Shown one piece after another: positions 54,361-64,000 of a stretch of 64,000 nt of DNA. The position numbers and the translations under genes are program-made. Every line of letters begins with the position of its first letter. Position 1 is the stretch's first letter. Location: the NCBI RefSeq assembly GCF_034190915.1, contig NW_026947547.1:1090001-1154000 (forward strand), read 5' to 3'. This DNA comes from Cavia porcellus. Taxonomy: Eukaryota > Chordata > Mammalia > Rodentia > Caviidae. Under the pieces are notes generated by a model that ran no database searches, was not told where the DNA came from, and saw only the letters and a program-made list of their open reading frames with translations.

Positions 54361-54367
54361 CTTAGTG
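54353..54367. other. Strand-switch point 6 with longer palindrome
   Basis: CACTAAG-C-CTTAGTG: here the inverted repeat is 7 bp with a single central base, one pair longer than at 37,891 and 48,757. The outer CACTAA/TTAGTG is identical at all three. Confidence 0.9.
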
Positions 54368-54851
54368 ATGGTTAGGGTTGGTTAGGGTTAGTGTTAGCAT
54401 TAGGCTTAGGGTTAGGGTAAGGGTTAGGTTTAGGGTTACGGTTTGGGTTAGTGCTAGGGTTAGGTTTGGTTTAGGGTAAGTGTTAAGGTTAGGGTTAGGG
54501 TTCGAATTAGGGATAGGATTAGGATTACAGTTACATTTAGGTTTAGGTTAGGGTTAGGGTTAGGGTTAGGTTGAGGTTTAGGTTTAGGTTTAGGTTTAGT
54601 GTTAGAGTTTGTGTTAGGGTAGGATTAGAGTTAAGGGTGGGTTGGGTTAGGGATAGGGTTAAGTTTATGGTTAGCATTAGGTTTAGGTGTTAGGGTTAGT
54701 GTTAGGGTTTGGGTTAGGGTTAGGTTTAGGGTTGGGTTAGGTTTAGGGTTACGGTTAGGCTTAGCATAAGGTTAGTGTTAGGGCTAGGGTTAAAATTAGG
54801 GTGAGGGTTTAGGGTTGGGGATAGTGTTAGGGTTAGTGTTAGGGTTAGGGT
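54361..54851 (+). repeat. Block D, copy 15
   Basis: GTGATGG at the switch, GCATTAGGC near 54,396, GTTCGAATTAGGG near 54,502, GTAGGATTAGAG near 54,618 and GGCTTAGCATAAGG near 54,757. Confidence 0.7.
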
Positions 54852-56145
54852 TAGGTGTTAGGTTTAGAGTTAGGGTTAGTGATGGGTTACGGTTAGGCTT
54901 AGGGTTAGCGTTAGGTTTAGTGTTGGTTAGGGTTCGTTAGGGATAGGGTTAGGGTTATGGTTACAGTTAGGTTTAGATTATTGTTCAGGTTAGGCTTAGG
55001 GTTAGGGTTATTTTTGGGATTAGAGTTAAGGTTGGTTTGGGTTAGGGTTAGGGTTAGGTTTATGGCCATCATTAGGTTTAGGTGTTAGGGTTAGGGTTAG
55101 TGTTTGGGTTAGGGTTAGGTATAGGGTTGGGTTCGGTTTCTGGTTAAGGTTAGGTTTAGGGTTAGGTGAGGTTTAGAATTAAGGTTAGGTTTGGGTTAGG
55201 GTTAGGGTTAGGGTTAGGGTTAGCGTTCAGGTTAGGGTTAACTTTTGGGTAGGGGTTAGATTAGGGTTAGGCTTAGAGTTAGGTTTAGGGTTACATTTAG
55301 TGTTGGATTAGGTGTAAGTTTAGAGTTAGTGTTACGGTTATGTTTAGGGTTAGTTTAAGGTTAGGGTTAGAGTTGGGGTTAGGCTTTGGGTGGGGTAAGG
55401 GTTAGGGTTAGGGCAAGGGTTAGGGTTAGGCTTAGGGTTTGAGGGTTAGGGTTAGTGTTGGAGGTTTAGGGTAAAATTTAGGGTTAGGGCTCAGGTTAGT
55501 TGTAGCGTTCGGTGTAGGATTAGGTTTAGGTTAGGTTTAGGTTAAGGGTTAGGGCTAGGGTTAGGATTAGTGTTGGGTTAGAGTTAGGGACAAGGTTAGC
55601 CTTGGGGTTAGTGTTAGGGTGAGGGTGAAGGTTAGGTTATGGTTAGTATTGGGTTAGAGTTAAGGTGAGAATTAGGGTTAGCGTTAGGGTGAGAATCAGG
55701 GTCACGTTCAGGGTTAGGGCTAGCGTTAGAGTTAGGGTTAGGTTTAGGTTTAGGGTTAGGGTTGTGTTAGGGTTAGGTTTAGAGTTAGTGTTAGGGTTAG
55801 GGTTCGGGCTAGGATTAGTATTATTTGGTTATGGTTATAGTTAGGGTTAGGTTTACGTTTGGCTTAGGGTTAGGTTTAGGGTTAGGGTTGTGTTAGTGTT
55901 AGGGATAGGGTTAGTGTTAGGGTGGGTTAGGGTTAGGTTTATGGTTAGGCTTAGCGTAAGAGTTAGGGTTAGGGTTAGTTTGAGGGTTTAGAGTTAGGGT
56001 TAGGGTTAGTTTGAGGGTTTAGAGTTAGGGTTAGGGTTAGGGTTAGTGTTATTGGTTTATGGTTAGGTTAGTGGTTAGGTTTTTGGTTGGGTTTGGGTTA
56101 GGTTTAGGGTTAAGGTTAGGGTTATGTTTTGGGTTAGGTTTAGGG
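54852..56145 (+). repeat. Block B, copy 24 (alpha)
   Basis: Complete: GTTCGTTAGGGATAGG near 54,921, GTATAGGGTTGGGTTCGG near 55,119, GGATTAGGTGTAAG near 55,305, GGTAAAATTTAGGG near 55,470, GAATCAGGGTCACG near 55,692 and TATTATTTGG near 55,820. The linker near 56,051 reads ATTGGTTTATGG. It contains a 31-bp tandem repeat. Confidence 0.72.
55977..56038 (+). repeat. 31-bp tandem duplication
   Basis: AGTTTGAGGGTTTAGAG starts at 55,977 and again at 56,008. The neighbouring dimer near 57,743 has a related unit once (AGTTTGAGGGTTTAAGG), so the duplication came after those dimers separated. Confidence 0.82.
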
Positions 56146-57880
56146 TTAGGGTTAGGGTCAGGGTTAGGGTTATGGTTACGGTTAGGGTTAGCGTTGGGTT
56201 AGGGTTAGGGTTAGGGTTGGGTTAGGGTTAGGGGTTAGGTTTATGGTTAGGGTTAGGGTTGGGTTAGGTTTAGCCTTAGGGTTAGGGTTAGGTTTAGTGA
56301 TGGTTAGTGTTGGTTATGGGTAGGGTTAAGTTTACGGTTACGGTTACAATTAGGTTTAGGTTAGGGTTAGGGTTAGGTTCAGTGTTAGGATTAGGTTTAG
56401 GTTTAGTGTTAGGGTTTGGGTTAGGGTAGGATTAGAGTTAAGGTTCGTATGGGTTAAGGTTAAGGTTATGTTTATGGTTAGCATTAGGTTTAGGTGTTAG
56501 GGTTAGTGTTAGGGTTTGGGTTAGGGTTCGGTATAGAGTTGGGTTAGGTTTAGGGTTAGTTTTAGGCTTAGCATAAGGGTTAGGGTTAGGTTTAGTGTTA
56601 GAGTTAGGGTGAGGGTTTAGAGTTGGGGTTAGGGTTAGGGTTGGTGTTAGGGTTATGGTTAGGTGTGAGATTTAGAGTTAGGTTTAGGGTTGAGTTAGTG
56701 TTATGCTTAGGTTTAGGTTTAGTGTTGGTTAGTGTTCGTTAGGGATAGGGCTAGGGTTAGGGTTACAGTTAGGTATACATTAGGGTTCAGGTTAGACTTA
56801 GGGTTAGGGTAATGTTTGGGATTAGAGTTAAGGTTATTTTGGGTTAGGGTTAGGGTTAGGTTTATGGTCATCATTAGGTTTATGTGTTAGGGTTAGGGTT
56901 AGTGTTTGGGTTAAGGTTAGGTATAAGGTTGGGTTCGTTTCGGGTAAGGGTTGGGTTTAGAATTAAGGTTGGGTTAAGGTTAGGGTAAGGGTTAGCGTTC
57001 AGGTTAGAGTTAACGTTTGGGTAAGGGTTAGATTAGTGTTAGGGTTAGGGTTATGGTTACGTTTAGTGTTGGAATAGGTGGAAGTTTAGAGTTAGTGTTA
57101 CGGTTATGGTTAGGGTTAGTTTAAGGTTAGGGTTAGTGTTGGGGTTAGGCTTTGGTTGGGTAAGGGTTAGGGTTAGTGCTAGGGTTAGGGTTAGGCTTAG
57201 GGTTTGAGGGTTAGGTTTAGTGTTGGAGGTTTAGGGTAAAATTTAGGGTTAGGGCTCAGGTTAGGTGTAGCGTTCGGTTTAAGACTAGGGTTAGGTTAGG
57301 TTTAGGTTAAGGGTTAGGGCTAGGGTTAGGATTAGTGTTGGGTTAGAGTTAGGGTTAAGGTTAGCCTTATGGTTAGTGTTAGGGTGAGGGTGAATGTTAG
57401 GTTAAGGTTAGGATTGGGTTAGAGTTAGGGTGAGAATTAGGGTTAGGGTTAGGGTGAGAATCAGGGCCAGGTTCAGGGTTAGGGCTAGCGTTAGAGTTAG
57501 GGTTAGGTTTAGGTTTAGGGTTAGGGTTGTGTTAGGGTTAGGTTTAGAGTTAGTGTTAGGGTTAGGGTTCGGGCTAGGATTAATATTATTTGGTTATGGT
57601 TATAGTTAGGGTTAGGTTTACGTTTGGCTTAGGGTTAGGTTTAGGGTTAGGGTTGTGTTAGTGTTAGGGATAGGGTTAGTGTTTAGGGTGGGTTAGGGTT
57701 AGGTTTATGGTTAGGCTTAGCGTAAGGGTTAGGGTTAGTTTTAGTTTGAGGGTTTAAGGTTAGGGTTAGGGTTAGGGTTAGGGTTATTGTTATTGGGTTA
57801 TGATTAGGTTAATGGTTAGGTTTTTGGTTGGGTTTGGGTTAGGGTTAGGGTTAAGGTTAGGGTTATGTTTTGGGTTAGGG
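56146..57880 (+). repeat. D-B dimer, first copy (blocks D16 and B25)
   Basis: D: GTGATGG near 56,298, GTAGGATTAGAG near 56,426, GGTTCGTATGGG at 56,442, GCATTAGG near 56,481 and GGCTTAGCATAAGG near 56,566. B from 56,660: GTTCGTTAGGGATAGG near 56,726, GGTCATCATTAGG near 56,866, GGTAAAATTTAGGG near 57,235 and TATTATTTGG near 57,585. It pairs with the next dimer: GGTTCGTATGGG recurs 1,741 bp later. Confidence 0.75.
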
Positions 57881-59545
57881 TGAGTGTTAGGGTTAGGGTC
57901 AGGGTTAGGGTTAGGTTTACGGTTAGGGTAAGCGTTGGGTTAGGGTTAGGGTTAGGGTTGGGTGAGGGTTAGGGGTTAGGTTTATGTTTATGGTTCACGT
58001 TGGGTTACTTTTAGCCTTAGGGTTAGGGTTAGGTTTAGTGATGGTTAGTGTTGGTTAGGGGTAGGGTTAAGGTTAGGATTACGGTTACATTTAGGTTTAG
58101 GTTAGGGTTAGGGTTAGGTTCAGGTTTAGGGTTAGGTTTAGGTTTAGGGTTAGGGTTTGGGTTAGGGTAGGATTAGAGTTAAGGTTCGTATGGGTTAAGG
58201 TTAAGGTTATGTTTATGGTTAGCATTAGGTTTAGGTGTTAGGGTTAGTGTTAGGGTTTGGGTTAGGGTTCGGTATAGGGTTGGGTTAGGTTTAGGGTTAG
58301 TGTTAGGCTTAGCATAACAGTTAGAGTTAGGTTTAGTGTTAGATTTAGGGTGAGGGTTTAGAGTTGGGGTTAGGGTTAGGGTTGGTGTTAGGGTTAGGGT
58401 TAGGTGTTAGGTTTAGAGTTAGGGTTAGGGTTGAATTAGTGTTATGCTTAGGGTTAGGTTTAGTGTTGGTTAGGGTTCATTAGGGATAGGGTTAGGGTTA
58501 GGGTTAAAGTTAGGTATACATTAGCGTTCAGGTTAGGCTTAGGGTTAGGGTTATGTTTGGGATTACAGTTAAGGTTATTTTGAGTTAGGGTTAGGGTTAG
58601 GTTTATGGTCATCATTAGGTTTAGGTGTTAGGGTTAGGGTTAGTGTTTGGGTTAGGGTTAGGTATAGGGTTGGGTTCTGTTTCGGGTTAGGGTTAGGTTT
58701 AGGGTTGGGTTAGGTTTAGAATTAAGGTTGGGTTAGGGTTAGGGTTAGGGTTAGCTTTAAGGTTAGGGTTTACTTTTGGGTTAGGGTTAGATTAGGGTTA
58801 GGCTTAGAGTTAGGGTTAGGGTTACGTTTAGTGTTGGATTAGGTGTAAGTTTAGAGTTAGTGTTATGGTTATGGTTAGGGTTAGTTTAAGGTTAGGGTTA
58901 GAGAAGGGGTTAGGCTTTGGGTGGGCGTAAGCGTTAGGGTTAGGTTTAGGGCTAGGGTTAGTGTTAGGCTTAGGGTTTGATCGTTAGGGTTCGAGTTGGA
59001 GGTTTAGGGTAAAATTTAGGTTTAGGGCTCAGGTTCGGTGTAGCGTTCAGTTTAGGGTAAGGGTTAGGTTAGGTTTAGGTTTAGGGTTAGGTCTAGGGTT
59101 AGGATTAGTGTTGGGTTAGAGTTAGGGTTAGGGTTAGCCTTGAGGTTAGTGTTAGGGTGAGGGTGAACGTTAGGTTAGTTTTAGAATTGGGTTAGATTTA
59201 GGGTGGGAATTAGGGTTAGGGTGAGAATCAGGGTCAGGTTCAGGGTTAGGGTTAGCGTTAGAGTTAGGGTTCGGTTTAGGTTTAGAGTTAGGGTTGTGTT
59301 AGTTTTAGGTTTAGAGTTAGGGTTACGGTTAGGGTTCGGGCTAGGATTAATATTATTGGGTTATGGTTATGGTTAGTGTTAGGGTTACGTTTGGCTTAGG
59401 GTTAGGTTTAGGGTTAGTGTTGTGTTAGTGTTAGCGATAGGGTTAGTGTTAGGGTTGGGTTAGGGTTAGGGTTAGGGTTAGTGTTATTGGGTTATGGTTA
59501 GGGTTATGGATAGGTTTATGGTTGGGTTTGGTTTAGGGTTAGGGT
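57881..59545 (+). repeat. D-B dimer, second copy (blocks D17 and B26)
   Basis: D: GTGATGG near 58,039, GTAGGATTAGAG near 58,167, GGTTCGTATGGG at 58,183 and GGCTTAGCATAA near 58,307. B from 58,401: GTTCATTAGGGATAGG near 58,473, GGTCATCATTAGG near 58,606, GGTGGGCGTAAG near 58,920, TTTGATCGTTAGGG near 58,976 and AATATTATTGGG near 59,348. The B half differs from the first dimer and resembles other alpha copies, so homogenisation was partial. Confidence 0.74.
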
Positions 59546-60310
59546 TGTTTTGGGTTAGGGTTGGGTTAGGGTTAGTATTAGTGTTCAGGTTGGGTTAGTG
59601 TTAGTGTTAGGGCTAGGGTTAGGGTTATATTTGGGTTAGGTTTTGGGTTAGGTTAGGGTTAGGGTTAGGGTTAAGGTTACGGGTAGGTTTAGAGTTAGTG
59701 TTAGGGTTAGGGTTTCATTAGTGTTAGAGTTATGGTTCGGGTTATGGTTAGGGTTGGGGTTGGGGTTAGGGTTGTGGTTGTGGTTGGCGATAGGTTTACG
59801 TCAAGGTTTAGGGATAGGGTTAGGGTTAGGGTTTGGTTTTGATTCGGTTTGAGTTGGTTAGGGTAAGTGTTATTAGGTTTATGGGTAGGGTAGGGTTAGT
59901 GTTACGTTTAGGATTAGGGTTGTGTTAGGGTTAGTGTTAGGGTTACAGTTAGGGTTAGGTTTATGGTTAGATTTACGTTTAGGGTTAGGGTTGGGTTACA
60001 GGTTAGGGTTAGGGTGAGGCTTTTGGTTAGGTTCAAGTTTAGGGTTAATGTAGGGTTGATTTCGGTTGGTCAGGGTTATGGTTAGGCTTAAGCTTAGGCT
60101 TAGGTTTAGGGTTAGGGTTAGATTTAGGGTTAGGTTTAGTGTCAGTGTTGTGTTACGGTTAGGGTTAGGTTAGGGTTAGGTTTAGGCCTATGGTAGGGTA
60201 AGGGTAGCGTTAGGGTTAGAGTACTCTTATCGTTAGTGTTATGGTTATGGTTAGGTTTAGGGTTCGTGTTGTGTTAGGTTTAGGGTTAGCGTTAGCGTTG
60301 GGTTAGGGTT
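59546..60310 (+). repeat. Block A, copy 16
   Basis: Complete: GTTTTGGG start, CATTAG near 59,715, GGCGATAGG near 59,786, GGGTTACAGG near 59,993, CTTTTGG near 60,019 and AGAGTACTCT at 60,218. First full-length A since 30 kb. Confidence 0.75.
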
Positions 60311-61885
60311 GCTCTTGTGTTGTGGTGCAGGTTGGTGTTGGGGTTGGGTTTGGGTTTAAGGTTAGGGCTAGGTTAAGGGTTAGGTTTAGGGTTAGGGTTA
60401 GGGTTATTGTTTGGGTTAGGGTTAGCTTTAGGGTTAGGGTTAGGTTTAGTTTTGGCTTAAGGTTTTGTTAGTATTAGGGATAGGTTTAAGTTTAGTTTTA
60501 GGGTTAGGGTTAGGGTTAGGTTAAGGTTATGGTTTGGGTTATAGTTAGGGTTAGGTTTAGTGTTTGGTTAGGTTTAGGGTTAGGGTCAGGGTTAGGTTTC
60601 AGGTTAGGGTTTAGGGCTAGAATTAGGGTTAAGTTTAAGTTTAGGTTATATGTTGTTTTAACGTTAGGGTTAGGGTTAGGTTTAGGTTTAGTTTTGGGTT
60701 GGTTTAGGTTTACTGTTAAGGTTAGTGTTATAGTGTTAGGGTCAGCGTTAGGGTTAGGGTTAGTGTTAGGTTGAGGGTTAGGTTTAGGATTAGGTTTATG
60801 CTTAGGTTTAGTGTTACGTTTAGTGTTGGGTTAGGTGTACGGTTAGGCTTAGGGTTATGTTTAGGGTAAATGTTTGGTTAAGGTTAGAGTTAGGGTTATG
60901 GTTAATTTTAGGGTTGGGTTGGGTAAGGTTTACAGTTAGAGTTAGTGTTATGGTTTGTGTTAGCGTCAGGGTTAGGGTTTGCGTTAGGGTTAGTGTTAGG
61001 TTTAGGGTTAGGGTTAGGGTTAAGTTTAGGGTTAGGGTTACGTTTAGTGTTCGGTTAGGTTTAGAGTTAGGGTTACAGTTAAGGTTAGGTTTAGGGTTAC
61101 TTTTAGTGTTGGGTTAGGTGTAGGTTTAGGGTTAGTGTTACGTTTAGGGTTAGGGTTAGTTTAGGGTAGGGGTTAGAGTTGGCATTGGGGTTAGGGTGTG
61201 GGTAAGGGTTACGGTTAGGGTTAGGGTTAGGGTGAGGGTTAGGGTAAATGTTGGGTTAAGGTTAGGGTTAGGGTTAGGGTTAGGTTTAGGGTTAGGTTTT
61301 GGGGTAGGTTTAGAGTTGGGTTAGGGTTAGGGTTAGGGTCGGGTTTGGTTTAGGGTTAGGGTTATGGTTAGGGTTAGGTTTAGGTTTAGGTTTATGGTTA
61401 GGGTTGCATTAGGGATGGGTTTGGGTTTAGGGTTGTGGTTTTGGTTGGGTTTGGGGGTAGGAATAGGGCAAGGGTTAGCGATAGGGTTAGCGTTAGGGTT
61501 AGATTTGGTTAGTGTTTGTTAGGTTAAGTGTTAGGGTTAGGGTTACCGGTAGCCTGAGGTTTAGGGTTAGGTTTAGGGTTAGTGTTGGTTTGGGCTAGTG
61601 TTAGGGTTATGGTTAGCATTATTTTATAGTTAGGTTTAGGGTTAGGGATTAGAGTTAGGGATAGGAATAGGGTTAGGGTTAGGGTTCGGGTTCGATTAGT
61701 GTTAGACTTAGGGTCAAGGAGAGCATTAGGGTTAGGGTTAGGGTTAGGGATACTATTAGGGGTAGGGTAACGTTAAGTGTTAGAGGTACTGTTAGGGTTG
61801 GGTTATGGTTATGGTTATGGTTAGGGTTAGGGTTATGGTTAGGATTTGGGTTAGGGTATCGTTCGGGGTTAGGGTTAGGGTTAGT
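60311..61885 (+). repeat. Block C, copy 6 (large internal deletion)
   Basis: Head CTCTTGTGTTGTGG at 60,311, TTTTGGCTTAAGG near 60,452, GGTTATATGTTG near 60,643, AAATGTTTGG near 60,868 and GTTGGCATTGG near 61,170. From about 61,340-61,400 it passes directly to GTTGCATTAGGG near 61,402 and ATTATTTTATAG near 61,619. The part with TTTAGATCTTGAG and TTGCTTCAGG, about 1.7 kb in full copies, is missing. Confidence 0.74.
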
Positions 61886-63020
61886 GTTGGGTTATAGTTA
61901 GAGTTTAGGTTTAGGTTTAGGATTTAGGGTTGGGTTAGGGTTAGGCTTAGGGGTAGGGTTAGGTTTAGTTTTGGTTAGGGTTCATTAGGGATAGGGTTAG
62001 GGCTTGGGGTACGGTTAGGTTTAGATTAGTGTTCGGGTTAGGCTTAGGGTTAGGGTTATGGTTGGTATTAGAGTTAAGGTTGGTTTGGGTTAGGATTAGG
62101 GTTAGGTTAATGGTCACCATTAGGTTTAGGTGTTAGGGTTAGGGTTAGTGTTTGGGTTAGGGTTAGGTATAGGGTTGGGTTCGGTTTCGGGTTAGGGTTA
62201 GGTTTAGAATTAGGGTTGGGTTAGGGTTAGGGTTAGGGTTAGGGTTAGGGTTAGTGTTAAAGTTAGGTTTAGCGTTTTTGTTAGGGTTAGATTAGGGTTA
62301 GGCTTAGAGTTAGGGTTAGGGTTACGTTTAGTGTTGGGTTAGGTGTAGGCTTAGAATTAGTGTAAGGGTTAGGGTTAGTTTAAGGTTAGGGTTAGAGTTG
62401 GGGTTAGTCTTGAGTGGGTGTAAGGGTTAGGGTTAGGGTTAGGGGTAGGGCTAGGGTTAGGGTTTGAGGGTTAGGGTAAGTGTTGGAGGGTTAATGTAAA
62501 ATTTATGGTTAGCTCTTGCGTTCGGTGTAGCGTTGGTTTAGGGTTAGGGTTAGGTTAGGTTTAGGTTTAGGGTTAGGTCTACGGTTAGGATTAGTGTTGG
62601 GTTAGAGATAGGGTTAGGGTTAGGTTTATGGTTAGGATTAGGGCTATGGGTTTTGCTTATGGATAGGGTTAGAGTTAGTTTTGGTTTAGGATTAGGGTTA
62701 GCCTTGGGGTTAGTGTTAGGGTGAGGGTGAGGGTTAGGCTAGGGTTAGGATTGGTTTAGAGTTAGGGTGAGGATTATGGTTAGGGTTAGGGTGAGGATCA
62801 GGGTCAGAGTCAGGTTTAGGGCTAGTGTTAGAGTTAGGGTTAGGGTTAGGTTTAGGGTTAGGGTTTTGTTAGTGTTAGGGATAGGGTTAGTGTTAGGATT
62901 GGGTTAGGGTCAGGGTTAGGGTTAGGGTTAAGGTTAGGCTTAGGGTGAGTGTTATTGGGTTATGGTTAGGGTTATGGTTAGGTTTATGGTTGGGTTTGGG
63001 TTAGGGTTAGGGTTAGGGTT
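61886..63020 (+). repeat. Block B, copy 27 (beta type)
   Basis: GTTGGGTTATAGTTAGAG start, GTTCATTAGGGATAGG near 61,980, GTCTTGAGTGGGTGTAAGG near 62,406, TTATGGATAGG near 62,656, GAGGATCAGGGTCAGAGTC near 62,793 and ATTGGGTTATGG near 62,953. It again follows block C, as the other beta copies do. Confidence 0.74.
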
Positions 63021-63790
63021 GTGTTTTGGGTTAGGTTTGGGTTAGGTTTAGTATTAGGTTTCGGGTTGGGTTATTGTTAGGGTTAGGGCTACGGTTAGGG
63101 TTACGTTTGGGTTAGGTTTTGGGTTAGGTTATGGTTAGGGTTAGGGTTAAGGTTGGGGTAGGTTTAGAGTTAGTGTTAGGGTTAGGGTTTCATTGGTGTT
63201 AGTGTTATGGTTCGGGTTATGGTTAAGGTTGGGGTTGGGGTTAGGGTTGTGGTTTTGGTTGGCGATAAGTTTAGGGCAAGGTTTAGGGATAGGGTTAGGG
63301 TTAGGTTTCGGTTTATATTTGGTTAGGGTTGGTTAGGGTAAGTGTTAGGCTTAGGTTTATGGGTAGGGTAGGGTTAGTGTTAGGGTTAGGGTTAGGGTTG
63401 GTTTAGGTTTAGTGTTAGGGTTACAGTTAGGGTTAGGGTTAGGTTTAGATTTACGTGTAGGGTTAGGGTTGGGTTTCAGGTTATGGTTAGGGTTAGGCTT
63501 TTGGTTAGGTTTAAGTTTAGGGTTAATTTAGGGTTGGTTTCGGTTGGTTAGGGTTAGGTTTAGGCTTAGGCTTAGGCTTAGGTTTAGGGTTACGGTTAGA
63601 TTTAGGGTTAGGTTTAGTGTCAGTGTTGTTTTACGGTTAGGCTTAGGGTTAGGGTTAGGTTTAGGCCTATGGTAGGGAAAGGGTAGCGTTAGGGTTAGAG
63701 TACTGTTATCGTTAGTGTTATGGTTATGGTTAGGTTTAGGGTTCATGTTGTGTTAGGTTTAGGGTTAGGATTAAGGTTGGGTTAGGGTTG
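63021..63790 (+). repeat. Block A, copy 17 (sister of copy 9)
   Basis: GTGTTTTGGG start, CATTGGTG near 63,190, GGCGATAAG at 63,261, TTACGTGTAGGG near 63,451, CTTTTGG near 63,497 and AGAGTACTGT at 63,697 (the palindrome broken by one base). The GATAAG and CGTGTAGGG variants tie it to 19,229-19,977 at an offset near 43,800. Confidence 0.75.
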
Positions 63791-64000
63791 CTGTTGGGGT
63801 TGTGGTTCAGGTTGGGGTTGGGGTTGGGTTTGGTTTTAAGGTTAGGGCTAGGTTAAGGGTTAGGTTTAGTGTTACGGTTAGGTTTAGGGTTAGGGTTAGT
63901 GTTTTGGTTAGGATTAGCTTTAGGGTTAGGGTTAGGTTTAGTTTTGGGTTAAGGTTGGTTTAGCATTAGGGTTAGGTTTAAGTTTAGGGTTAGGGTTAGG
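63791..64000 (+). repeat. Block C, copy 7 (cut by window edge)
   Basis: Head CTGTTGGGGTTGTGG at 63,791 and GCATTAGGG near 63,964, a variant otherwise found in the C copy at 19,978. The array continues beyond the window. Confidence 0.72.

Larger units (their letters stand above)
50690..56000. repeat. Large unit U, third copy (partial, more diverged)
   Basis: Follows the second half of unit U from its position 34,150: D, B, D, C-rich island, D, B. Compared with copies 1 and 2, single-base differences and small indels are visibly more frequent. In island 3, examples are GAAAAACAAC near 52,770 and a missing CCCTAATACTAACAC stretch near 53,586. This copy is older, or less homogenised. Confidence 0.75.
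1..64000. repeat. Degenerate TTAGGG array spanning the whole window
   Basis: Seen: nearly every hexamer is TTAGGG (or CCCTAA in three islands) or a one- or two-base variant, with frequent 5-mers and 7-mers that shift the register. The plus strand is overwhelmingly G and T outside the islands. Known: large blocks of degenerate telomeric DNA occur as heterochromatic interstitial telomeric sequences, the Chinese hamster pericentromeric blocks being one example. Inferred: this is such a block or a long subtelomeric array. Telomerase alone would give perfect repeats, so the mosaic reflects duplication and mutation after the repeats were made. No gap above 300 bases contains anything other than this repeat. 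Confidence 0.96.

Noticed and set aside
1..64000. A terminal telomere
   Set aside because: Perfect runs reach only about six repeats, variants are dense everywhere, and the strand flips three times. A chromosome end made by telomerase would have long perfect arrays on one strand.
1..64000. A CRISPR array or other direct-repeat-spacer system
   Set aside because: There are no unique spacers; the material between recurring motifs is itself degenerate TTAGGG. The composition and repeat are eukaryotic telomeric.

Overview
The whole 64 kb is one degenerate telomere-type satellite. Almost every stretch is built from TTAGGG and one- or two-base variants of it (TTAGTG, TTAGGT, TTATGG, TTACGG, TTAGAG, TTAAGG, TTCGGG, TTGGG). 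I see no credible protein gene, tRNA, rRNA, transposon, CRISPR array or unique-sequence island. TTAGGG is the telomere repeat of vertebrates and of many invertebrates, fungi and protists, so this is a eukaryotic chromosome. The scale and degeneracy fit a large heterochromatic interstitial telomeric block or a subtelomeric array. The species cannot be named from the sequence. The longest uninterrupted canonical runs I noted are only six G-triplets (about 33 bp), so this is not a freshly made telomere end.

The array is ordered. Positions that depart from TTAGGG recur in the same order in many copies, which lets the window be divided into four recurring blocks; the names are mine. Block A (about 0.75 kb) carries a CATTAG box, GGCGATAGG, CTTTTGG, GGCCTATGG and a GTACTCTTATC box. 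Block B (about 1.0-1.2 kb) carries GGTGTTAGG, GGTATAGGGTTGGGTTCGG, GGTAAAATTTAGGG and AATATTATTGGG. Block C (up to 3.5 kb) carries a GTTG-rich head, GGTATATGTTG, TTTAGATCTTGAG, TTGCTTCAGG and ATTATTTTATA. Block D (about 0.4-1.3 kb) carries GTTTGCGGTTGTGTTTCGG, GTTCGAG, GTGATGGTTAGG, GGAATAGAG and GCTTAGCATAAGG.

Layout: 1-31,200 is G-rich on the plus strand and is an A/B/C/D mosaic. 31,200-59,550 is mainly B-D dimers with truncated A and no C. Inside it, three islands flip to CCCTAA on the plus strand (about 35,173-37,897, 46,038-48,763 and 51,688-54,360). 59,550-64,000 returns to the A-C-B-A-C order.

History readable from the sequence: an 8.8 kb unit (about 31,010-39,830) was duplicated in tandem, and the second copy (39,830-50,690) gained an internal 2.08 kb tandem duplication. 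A third, more diverged partial copy follows. Older long-range duplications link 1.7-5.5 kb with 14.9-18.8 kb, 19.2-20.2 kb with 63.0-64.0 kb, and 18.8-19.2 kb with 60.2-60.6 kb. Small tandem duplications of 31, 47, 49, 79, 160 and 175 bp are scattered through it. This is what repeated unequal exchange, template switching and decay of a telomere-derived array would leave. There are no genes to work together. The noteworthy content is the higher-order structure, the strand switches with short palindromes at their edges, and the G-quadruplex and dipeptide-repeat coding potential that comes with TTAGGG.
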